A stretch of DNA of 64,000 nucleotides from Lepturacanthus savala (Eukaryota; Chordata; Actinopteri; Scombriformes; Trichiuridae): the NCBI GenBank assembly GCA_030544235.1, contig CM060465.1, forward strand, positions 25,738,988 to 25,802,987, read 5' to 3'. Each line of letters opens with the position of its first letter. The first letter of the stretch is position 1. This document shows, in pieces, positions 53,691 through 64,000 of this stretch. Made by a program: the position numbers and the translations under genes. Under the pieces are notes generated by a model. That model was not told where the DNA came from and searched no databases. It worked only from the letters and a program-made list of their open reading frames with translations.

Positions 53691-56600
53691 AATCAAATCT
53701 AATATTGTTGTTGCACTATTAGAAACTCCAACAATCCCTGAAATCAATGCAGAGAGATTGATGAAACATGTCCTTCTTTGGGTTGGATGATGCCTAGATA
53801 CAGCAGAAGAGCTCGAAACAACTAACTGGACATTTTGAGTATGATGGCATTGAGGCACATTAAATGCATTTTACACATCATTTTAATCCAAACCATGAAC
53901 CTCCCCTAAACATATTTTTAGTGCCTTAACTGCAGCGATGTCATGCCTTAAACATCATTATAATATAATACTGTGATTTTGAGTGACAGGTCTAATAATG
54001 AGGTGGCTGCGTTAACGCTGGATTAAGTTGAAAGCCGGCTGCGTTTCCAACAGACACTAAAGGAGCCTTCTGACAGACGCCCAGAGGTGTGACTAAATGA
54101 TGCTGTTTGATACGCTGGGATGAGAACGGGGTTTATTTACTGCTCTTGTATCAATATGTGCACATCTTTATGCTACATAATCATGTGAGTTACATATCCT
54201 CATCCTGTGTATACACATGTGCCTATCCTGGATGAATATAATCGTTTGGGAAAGTCTGATATCTTTCTCTCACTCTTCTGCATTTGCTGCTTTAATTCAT
54301 TTAGTAGAAACTGCAGCATGTAGTCACAGGGCCCAGTGAGCAGGGAAGGGATGACAGGGATGAGTTATCAAATGTCTCTTTTGAAGCTTAACACACACAC
54401 ACACACATTAACCCTTAGTGTTGTATGTTGCTTTTAATGGTACAAAGTACTGCTCATGTTCCCCTACAGCCATGATTTGCAAGTTTTGGACAGAACAAAT
54501 AGTGGAAATTGTCGCGAAGTTGGGGCCAGAACAAATGAAAACACACACCAGCTGCGGTCGACCACATGTCAAAACACCCATGTCTGTTGCTTTTCATGTA
54601 GGCTCATACACAAGCACGCGTCAGGATCATCATCACTGGGAAATAAGACCATTGTGTTATTACCCCAATGTTCCAGAAAAACAGCAACTTTAGCACATAT
54701 TAGCACACAAATATTACTGTATTAATATCCACATCCCTGGCATTCATGGACGTCATATCCAGGGTCACAAAAATCATTAGGATTTGTCCTCTGGGGAATA
54801 TTTAGATCAAATTTCATAGTAGTTTAAATGTGGTTTTGGTGATATTTTTCTCGGACCGGTTTTGAAACAAAATGATCAGAATCCTCCTTTAATCTAAAGT
54901 GCTGTCAGTTATTTAAATCCAGAAAAAAAAGTTTTTCTGAGCACAGCTGTAACTATCCAGAAAGATATTTGTGTTTGGCCTGAAAACTGTTTCCAACTGA
55001 TTCATTCAAGTGCATGAGACACACATGAGACATGTTCAACAGAATTTCAATCCTTAAGATTCTCAGAACTGAACTGTGGCTCATCTCCTAATAATACACT
55101 GGACATATGTATATATAAACAATTTTCAAAGTACCGAAAGACAATTGGGTCAAACTTTCATGACTCTGCATGAGAACTTTCCATGAATAACTCGCAACAC
55201 TGGTTGAACCATGTTAACCAGAGCAAAGAGAAGCATTTCTTTTCTCTTTTTTTTTTACAAATAATACTGGTGACTGAATGTGGTCATGAATCATGTCCTT
55301 ACACAAGAGCCTGAAAACAAAACCTGGAGAACAGGAACCACCAAGGCTGAAATCGTTTCCACTCAGCGGAGCCAAAGCTAATCACTGCTCCTGGTGAGGA
55401 GCTGAGGCCGCCGATTGGTGCGTTTTGGGGTTGGATTTGCCCGATGGAGAAAACAGATGGATGACCTCAGAGGAAGAGAGTAGACACAACTATTGGCAAT
55501 GTAAATAATGGATGGGAGGTAGAACGATTAATTTCTATCCAGGATTGTATATATCTTTCAAAGTGAGCTACAGAATGGTTTTCCAAGATCTGCTCTTGTC
55601 TTGGAGCTCCGTCATCAATGCAAACACGTGTTCACCAAGAGGGAAGGTGGAGAAGATGAACAGACACCGTGTAAGATGTTGTGAATTAAACCTTGTGAAG
55701 ATGCTTTATAGATTATATTTAAAAACAAAAAAAACCTTAACCTTTTAAGACATGCTGTACCATGGGCAGGAGCTGCGGGGGTCATTTATGGCAATACCAT
55801 GCTAGTCATTGGTTTCTATGTGCAAATAATGAAACAATTGTGGTCATGAAGTTGTTTCGCATCTATTGACACCATGTATGAGTGAATCAAACCATGGGGT
55901 CGGCAGGTCGCCAGCTTGAAAGCTGTTGAGGACTGACCATCAAACCAAAGTTTGACCACCTTTGGTTTGATGGACAGCAATCTGACCCAATGGAAATTTC
56001 CCATTATGAAACCATCCAAATCTGATAGCCAATAGCCCCAATAGCCAGAGAATGACTTTAGAATGACTTAGAATGTAACATGGGACTGTGATACTTACAA
56101 CTTGGGCATTCCATTTTTTTTCTTACAAATAAGACAAAAAAGGGGGTGTGTCTTAAGAGGTTAATTTCTAAGCAATAAGAAATAATTTCAGATATAAACC
56201 TTTTGGCACATGCTCACTGTTGGCAATGCATTCTGTACATATGGTTTTGATTAGAAGCAGAGATGCCGATACTGATATCAATAATATTTTAGCCGATATT
56301 TGTTTTCTTATCTAAACACACATGTGCAAACATTTTTATAACAATCACAAATTAGGCTCTTAAAGAATTAGCATATTATTTTTACATGATCTCTAATGGA
56401 CAAAGATGATCTCTAATGGACAAACTATGTAATCAAGTCAATATTTTATTTGTAAAGTAATATCATTTCATACACTGACATATAATCTGAGACATCAGCC
56501 AAGTTTGGCGCAATGTGTGGATATTTTAACCATCATTTACTGTCACTGTATTAATACTGTAGTATTTCATTCACAATAGTAAGATTTATCTCAGAATTCT

Positions 56601-58283
56601 ATCTGAAATATGCTGCTGTAAAAGTTGTGGATCAATGAAATCTCATGGTCTTAGTGCAGAAGTTTGATCTTTTTGTAAATGTTTGACTACAATCCTTTTC
56701 CTGCAAGAGCACCTGTATGTTTGAATTTCTAAAATATTTCAAATGCACCTTAAAAAAAAGGATTATCCAATTTGACATCTCCTCATCATGCAAGTGTGGG
56801 ATTCCAAAGATAATACCCTAAAATGTTCTGTTTTTTGTTTGTTTTACAGCCCAGAACCTATAGATATTCGATTTACTATCATAGTAGAGTAAAGAAACCA
56901 GAACATATTACATATAATAAGCTGGAATCAGAGAATTTGGACATCTGATGTGACATTAAGGTCTCTGTGCAGAGATGAAGTCATTTTAAGCCGTGTCTCC
57001 TGACATTTATTAACTTTCCACATACTCCTGCCCTGCAAGACTCTTATCTCACTTTTGTAGAAATAAACAAGCTGTGCACCCAAACATTCGGCGTGTTGCA
57101 GAGAGCATCCGTCAGACTAACTCATCCTTTCTCGAGTCACTTGCAGCAGAGCTTTTAATCCGCAATCCTGAAATCCTGTCAGCTGATCAAGACTTCCAGC
57201 CTCCGCTTTTGATCTTTAAGCCCAGACAGTTTAACCCTGGTACTAAAAAAAAAAAACACACACACACACGCTCATAAACAGAAAATACCTTTTTATAGCC
57301 GGGGGCTCTCACCGACATTCCTCCAAACCTGTGACCTCCCATGTCGTCAACTCTTCTGACTCAACTCTGTTTACTGTCAATTGTTATGAGTCAAAGCATC
57401 TGTCAAATGGCTGCAGCTCGACCTGGGAGTTTTCAATGTCTCGGTCAACTCGTGCAGATTTTGAACACAGGTTCACAGTCAGGTGTCCGCATGAACAGCG
57501 AAAGAGGTTTTCCTTGCTGTAATCATTCCTCCATTTGACCTCAAATTAGCTTAGAATAAACTTTTAGAAAAAGGATTGGGAATTTTGTAGCTAATTACAT
57601 TGTAAGTGCTTTATGAATGGGTTTTCTAATGGTCAGCATGAACAGTCGGAATGATTATAACAAGAAAAACATGTTTGCATGCTCATCTGGGCTCCTGATT
57701 GTTGTTTTAAGACACACTTGAAAGAAGATAACCCAGGGATAAAACCAACACTCGGAGACTTAAAAAAAAAAGAAAAAGTGCTACTCTTTTTTTCTAAATA
57801 AGAAAAAAACTCTGCGAGGGTATTGTTAAGTGTGAGCCAACATTCCTGGCATAAAGCGGTGGCCCCCCCGTCTCCCTCCTCCACCCCCTTCCTGCATCAT
57901 CCAAAACAGCCCGGAGCCCTGCTGTAACAACCGTCTCCCGCCTCCATCGGGGTTTAAAAATACACTTTATCTTCCGCTTTAATTCAACAAAAGCAAGAGC
58001 TGAAGTAAACCAGATTGTGTGTGTGTGTGTGTTTTTTTCAGCCTGATTAAAAATAGAAGAAACAACTTGTGGTGAAAACTTGTTCCCCTGAGTTTGACAG
58101 CTCACCTGTAGATGCTGCACACTGACAAAACAACAGCGGTCCGTGGGGAGGAGGGGGGGGTCTCTTCTTTTGGGGTCATGGCAGGAGGTCATGGCGGCCC
58201 TGGGCGCCGTGCGTCCGACACGTCTGTGTTCATTCCCTCACTCTGTCAGTCTGAAACACAAGGCAGCCATCCACACTTATATA

Positions 58284-58438
58284 CAGCCCTGAGAGGAGAG
58301 GAGAGGAGAGGAGAAGGCGTCACCACCAGCGATTAGAGAGCAGAGAGGCAGGGAGGGAGAGGGGGGGGCGAGAGACTTACACATATAGTACCAGAGAGAG
58401 AGAGAGAGAGAGAGCTGGGGGTGGGGGGGGGGGGGCGT
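58284..58438. repeat. Purine-rich low-complexity block
   Basis: GAGAGGA repeats (58292-58312), a GGGAGGGAGAGGGGGGG stretch, a (GA)n run (about 58393-58413) and a long G run (about 58416-58436) lie in sequence on the plus strand. It is a candidate for triplex or G-quadruplex formation. Confidence 0.9.
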
Positions 58439-59537
58439 TAAATCCCACTTTTCTGAGCTCCTCTGAGGTCTGATTCTCACTCATCCACTTCAATGAACAT
58501 CATGCAGGAAAGCAAATGTAAACACAGTTGTCAACAACAGCGTGTGTGTGTGTGTATGTTATTTTATTCATATTTAATACATTTTAAGCAACAACAATGA
58601 AGTAGATCTGAATAATTCAGATTTTTTAGCTGTTTTATTCTATAGAGCTATCATTTCAGTTATATAATTATATCGACCACATGTTAGATGTGGTGCAATT
58701 GCACGTAAAGGGTATAGCAAAAGGGTGCACGTCTGGCTCGACTGCATGGGCTGCGTTCATGTCAACTATAAGCTGGTGGTATCCATAAAGTCGTCTTCTC
58801 TTCTCTGCCTTGTTCTTCCGTCCAGACTGAAACAGAGCTTTTCCAAAAGCATCATCCAGAGAGAATAAATGTGAAAACGCAGACTCAGTGTTGCAGGGTT
58901 TTTTTTAGGGGGAAATGTAGAGTTCTGTAGAAAAGTTGTCATATCGCTGACAGAGCAGATGGTGGCAGTAATGTGGTGATTCACTGGAAAAGAAGAAGAA
59001 TCAGTTTCAATAACAACAGTCAGCTTCATTCCGAGCCCACAGGACCAGCGTTGGGCTTTGAGTCCAATTTTACTAGTGGCCAAACTACAGAAAAAGATCA
59101 GGAAAAAGAGAAGCTATAAAATGATTTGTTTCGTTATCGGCATGATTGGATTAATTTAATGCCACTCAAGTTAGCCCGAGGGCTAAACTGGAAGTAGCTA
59201 GCAGATTTCTCTGTGTGCTGTCATCCGGGTATTTCTTTACAGCAGGAAGTGACTTTTTTTGGCTTCATGAGCCATTGAGCAACTTTCATTGGAATAAACA
59301 AGGTCCCGCCTCCACCGCTGTATCCAGATGTTATTGTACATCCAGTTCATGAGTGTTGTCCTCTTTTCTGTCCCTTTCTTTTTAATTTTCACTTTCACTC
59401 TCTTGTCTGTAGAGGGGTGGAAAAAAATGGATTCACATAAAAATCAAGATTCTTATCTTTTAAGATTTTTAATTGATTCATAATTTCCTTTTTTTTGAGT
59501 TAGGTCTGTATGCAGGCTGCAAGGCAGGGTAGTCTTA

Positions 59538-59810
59538 CAGACGTAATCTACTTTCTTGAATAAAAACTTAATAAAAATGTCCCACACACTGTGTGTGTGT
59601 GTGCGTGCACGTCTCTAAGTTGACGATCATCCACTGGTGCTGTCGGCACTAAATGCGGTGAAGCAGCGAGTGATTGATAAAACATGCTGCCGATTAATAG
59701 TCATTTCATAAACATGTGTTTCTGCCTGAAACACACTGAAAAATAGAAGATGACATTTTCTTCCTTATTTCAGATTTCGTAGCTGTGGAAGTGTATTTCT
59801 AAGTGGGCGT
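59538..59810. repeat. Unnamed dispersed repeat, copy 2
   Basis: Colinear with 19940-20225 on the same strand, with an inserted (GT)n run at about 59588-59604. It shares GTCGGCACTAAATGCGG and CACTGAAAAATAGAA. No coding potential. Confidence 0.65.
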
Positions 59811-62800
59811 ATAATTAATATATGTATGGCATGTATCTAATCTTGCAGGACACAGACAGATGCTCCTTTACAGTAGTGCTTATGGTGTGAGATTTGTTTT
59901 GAATCAATTCTGATTCTAATCATGAACCCACGTGCCTGTGCAGAGCACATTCAGCAAATGTACCTTTTAACCATAGCATTGTTTTTTTTCACAGTGATTT
60001 CATACAGTTAGAAAATGCATCTAAAGCTTCTGCGGCTGGGTTTACACTGGAGAAAGTTGAAAATCTTGTGTGTCTCACCCTTTTGCGTCAGTATCAGATG
60101 CCGGGGGTCGTGACAAAGTGGCGCTATTTGGGATGGGGAATGCACTGACAATACAGGGATCTTGAAATGGAAAATTTCAGGAAATTTCATACAATGCACA
60201 TATGTTTGCTCCTTTCAAACCAGTTAAATGAGCGAAAACCACATAAACTCAACAACCCTGAGAAAAGGAAATTAGAAGGATCGACAACAACATACATTCA
60301 TTTATTTGTTCTGCCAGAATAAATGTGGAGCAGTTTTATGTATTATTATGGTTTGTTTTCTGACTCGTTGCTGCTGCAGAGTGTTGCTGCGCTGATTAAA
60401 TGACGTTACATGTGGACCTAGCACTTTAACCCAGCTTGAGCTGAGATTCCAGTGGTTAACCTCACATATTTACAAGTCGAAGACAAAAGTCACAGTGAAC
60501 TCGAACCCTGCGAGTCCCTCTGTTAAATATACACATGGATTTCCCCCTTTTTTAAAACAGTTTTCATGATGAGAAAATATGTCAACCAGCTGAATGGCAT
60601 TCACGTCTTTCAGTATTTAAGAAGAAATACATTGTAGTTTTAGACAGTTGAATCATGGCAAAAACAACATATCCGCCATCTTCATTGTAACAGTCTCTTT
60701 TGTTTTGCATTATGAGCTTCACAAACCAGCCTTTTCTGTATGTGTTAAATCCTGTTTCTGTAAAGGTTAAGAATTTTCAAAACGAACGGACTGGATTTTT
60801 TTTTTTTAGGGCAAATTTGCAACAGGAATTTCATCCGAATCCGACATGTTGTCTTCAGGTCAAGTTCATGTTTTCTAACAGCTTGTGTATCGTAACCAAG
60901 TCCTAGTGTGAGTCCTGGAGCCGCCGCAGAGCAGCAGGTGAGCTAGCTGTCAATCACAGCTGTCAATCAACCAATCAAATACCAGACCTGTTCAAAGTTG
61001 AACATGGCTCAACTTTTACTGCAATCCAACCCGGCCAGATGCTACGTTGGCCAATCCTGGTACAAAAAACTGTGACATGAATGTGATTTCTTTTAGCTTG
61101 TGATCATCATGACGAAAGTTAAAACGTAACTGACTTTCCAAAAATAACTTTCCATAATTGCTACAAACTATCTGTTTCCGGTATCTACTTATCATAACAC
61201 ATCTGTGGTTTTAACCCGAGGCTGATTCCTGTCTGAACGTCACTTGAGATACGGCATGTTTGTGTTTGCGTGTGTATCCTTTAAACCGCCAGCTATCGTG
61301 TTCCAGCCTCAAATGTTTTTTTTTCTTCTCTCCTAGATAATCAGTGATCAGCAACTCCCTCAGATCTCCTCTCACAACTCATTAGATGCAATTTTCTCTA
61401 ATTTGCTGTCTAAACGCACCTTCCAATTTTGTCTTTTTAAAACAAAATCATGTGCACACACGCAGACACATTCGGGAGCCGGGGCAGGCTGAAGGTCAAA
61501 TTTTGACGGGACATTTTGACAGCCGATGGGATGTCCCCATCAGCTGCAACAAGCTGTGGTTGGCAATGCACATAGCATTTCTGTGTAGGAGGCACACAGG
61601 GGAATAGTTCGTACAGTGGAAATCTAAGGAACATTGTTTGGTAAATACGATCATCTGTGTTTGCTTATGAAGCTCAGAAGTACCAGCTAACCCCTTTAAG
61701 AAGAAGTTTTCTTTTAAAGAGATATGTGCTTTTAGTTTGGGATAAATTAGCCTTTGGCTAACTTTCTGTGGTTAACTAAAGACTATTTTTCCATCAAAAC
61801 AACCAGAGGAGCCAAAGATTCCAGGAACTAACGAATATTTCCTAATGTTAAATCAGACAAATTATGAGGAAGTAAATAAATAGTTGCAATTAGACAACAA
61901 CAAAGCCAATATGGAGTCTCCATAAAAATGCCCTGACTTTTGAAAAGTTTTTGTCCCCATGTGCCTGTAATTTATCTACCCCGCTTGGCTGAACATCCTC
62001 CATCTTGGATCCTCCAGCTCTGCACACCTGCCTCAGCCCAAACCCCCGGCCAGCTCTTCCTACCACCACTTCCCAGAGTTTCTTACATAATACAACATTT
62101 TGTTAACTGATACCAGGCTGTCTGAGTCTGCAGTCTGGTTCACTGCTTCGCTAGTACAGCAAAACAACCAGGCCAGAATGAACCCAGCAGATGTTTGCCT
62201 TGTTTGCCAGGTCGGAGTCTGTCAAAGATCCATCCTCCTTCAGCGCAGCCAAACTCGGCGCACGGTTTTGGACGGCCTCCAAGTTCACCAGCCTGAAGGA
62301 CCTGTACTACACCCCTCCAAGTCCAGCCCCAGTCCCCCGGGCACTGAATATCCTGTGGCCTCGCTCTCAGAGTCTGCAGCATCCTCAGCGGTTCCGCTTC
62401 CTGTGTCCATTGTCCATCCCTTCCTGCCTATGTCTATTAAGTTTTTCAACACTTACATGTAATATAGACATAGAAGAAGGGTCGTCCAATATGTCATCAT
62501 TGTCAGTAGGTGTGTATGTGTAGATGTGCATGGTGTAGTATATATAATCCTATCTCCTGTAGAATTGCAGGACAAGTCCAGAACAAAGGTTCCTCTGGGG
62601 AGACTAAAGTATATCTTATATTTTCTTTTATGTGCCTCCTGTGGTCTCGCCTTCAGTGTCTTAGTGGTTCCACTTTCGGAGTCTCCTGGGGTCCTTTCTG
62701 CCCGGCTCCTGTTCCTGGAGTCTCTGCCCAGTCTGTCTGCCCACCTTCCTGGTTTCCCACACTCTAGCCACCCGCCCAAGCACCATCCTTCTGGTCTCCT

Positions 62801-63236
62801 ACGGTCTGGCGGCCTGCCCGTGTGCGGTCTTCCTGGCTGCCTGCGTCTCAGCGCCGTCTTCCTGCGTCACGATTCCAGTCTAGCCCTAGTGTCTTCCTGG
62901 TGCTTTCCTGTGCCTTCCAATCCGTCTCTGGCCCGATCCCAGTGCCCCCCCACCCAAAGCCTAATCCCTAAATCCTCACTGTCTTAATTGGCATCACCGG
63001 TTAAGTGCTTGAGCGTGAGAGGATGCAAGGGCTCAAAATTGTGTTTACTGTTTCATTGCTTTTACCATTTCATTTGTAATGTCACCTTTCTATGAAATGT
63101 GAATAATTCACTCAAGCAAAGTCTGCAGAACTGGGGGACCGGGGACAGCCCTTAGACCTTTGTGGACTTAGTGGGGATGTGCCTCAAAGTCCACAGGCAC
63201 TGAGTGTGGATATTGGTGTGTCTGTTCTCTGTCAGT

Positions 63237-63830
63237 AGGTTTACATGAAACCCCACAAAATCAAATTATTGTGTTAATCCGACTGTGGTCAGTTTTTTTT
63301 ATACATGCATATGTGTATACATATTCTAGTGATTAAAATGAGACCAAGTTGGACTACAATTGACATCGATCTTCTGTAGCAGGTGGTCTGAAGGTGGACG
63401 ATACACAAGTGCACGCTCCACAACAGTAGAGACAGGAGAAAGTGGAGCAGAGGAGCCACCAAAACCAGCAAAGTGAAGAGGAAAAACAACAAAAAACACC
63501 CTTAGCACCTCTTCAATGTATTTTTGCACACTGGGACCAGCATAGTACCTCCCCAGACCGGTGTGTCTGGTTGGGAAATATAGTTGAGAATTTATTAAGC
63601 TTATGAAGTTGTTTATATTCATTTTTTTACACTGTGGCAGAAAAGTCAACAGATATACATGTTTATATATCTATGGCTGTTTTAACCCGCTGAAACAACA
63701 GGTGACACCGCATGAGGGAGTGGACCCTGTCTGTTAATACATTTTCTCAATTTCATGAGACAAGGACAGAAGCCTGACTAGACGCAAAAATCTAATTTTG
63801 AGCATAGCTCAGTTAATCTCTGCATGTAAA
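63237..63830. mobile_element. Possible MITE with TTTACATG termini
   Basis: GTTTACATGAAACC on the left and TGCATGTAAAC on the right form an inverted pair about 590 bases apart, with related AT-rich subterminal sequence. No transposase is seen. Target-site duplication was not identified. Confidence 0.35.
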
Positions 63831-64000
63831 CATTCTGTGTGTCTCTGTCCCTCCTCACCTGCTACTCATCCCAGACCTGCACAGCTGTAATGTATCTACT
63901 ACCAGCTATAAAATCCTGGCTTTTCCTGCTGATTTTAGACATTTTTTTCTTCATGGTGTGCTTAGTATGTCTGCGCTGTCTGCTTGTCAGTTCCTGTCTT

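Larger units (their letters stand above)
47110..64000. other. Gene-free right part of the window
   Basis: I can support no gene in these 16.9 kb. Open frames are short, without family resemblance or splice context. The region holds low-complexity tracts (58284-58438), the second copy of the unnamed repeat (59538-59810), a possible LINE tail (about 53560-53690), a possible MITE (63237-63830), a C/T-rich block at about 62640-62950, and some unique GC-richer blocks that could be regulatory. Promoter and 5'UTR sequence of hyal4 should lie at its left edge; a GA-rich tract is at about 47145-47180. Confidence 0.6.

Noticed and set aside
56392..56427. Tandem 18-base duplication (TGATCTCTAATGGACAAA twice)
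   Set aside because: An isolated two-unit slip in AT-rich DNA without context. Similar short doublets occur at 44718-44759 and 52786-52813.
62100..62987. Overlapping Pro/Ser-rich frames of 110-153 codons
   Set aside because: They come from a C/T-rich low-complexity block; several frames are open at once, which indicates composition rather than a gene.

Overview
The window is nuclear DNA from a vertebrate, almost certainly a teleost fish. The genes are split by introns with consensus GT/AG junctions, the intergenic DNA is AT-rich and full of microsatellites, and the mobile elements are of fish type: a LINE tail, a tRNA-derived SINE, a Tc1/mariner-like MITE and Penelope-like fragments. I see no bacterial, plasmid, CRISPR, rRNA or bona fide tRNA features.

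Layout: 1-421 is the 3' end of a LINE inside a pot1 intron. 582-4668 (+) holds the last three coding exons of pot1 (shelterin subunit). 6994-12365 (+) is gpr37, a complete two-exon orphan GPCR gene. 12366-25135 is gene-free. 25136-47109 (-) is a tandem array of three complete hyaluronidase genes of the PH-20/HYAL4 type, each with three coding exons and an identical 90-nt middle exon. The gene nearest the right end (41730-47109) is a clear hyal4 orthologue. 47110-64000 has no gene I can support.

From memory of the human map, pot1 - gpr37 - SPAM1/HYAL cluster matches 7q31.3 in order and relative orientation, so this is an old conserved block. TMEM229A, which I recall lying between SPAM1 and GPR37 in human, is not seen here. 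The three hyaluronidases keep the GH56 acid pair (D-x-E) and an EGF-like C-terminal part, but differ at the C terminus. Two end in a hydrophobic GPI-type tail; the middle one ends soon after the EGF-like part and is probably soluble.

No wholly new multi-gene system is evident. The most unusual signals are: (i) a 141-bp near-perfect inverted repeat with a 16-bp target-site duplication in an intron of the first hyaluronidase gene, a Penelope-like insertion whose arms carry hammerhead-ribozyme-like cores; (ii) a related single-arm fragment in a hyal4 intron; (iii) a ~162-bp (GT)n run ending five bases before the acceptor of the last pot1 exon; (iv) a SINE family with exact target-site duplications; (v) a two-copy unnamed repeat at 20.0 and 59.6 kb; and (vi) a short exon-like island at 41.1 kb that I cannot assign.
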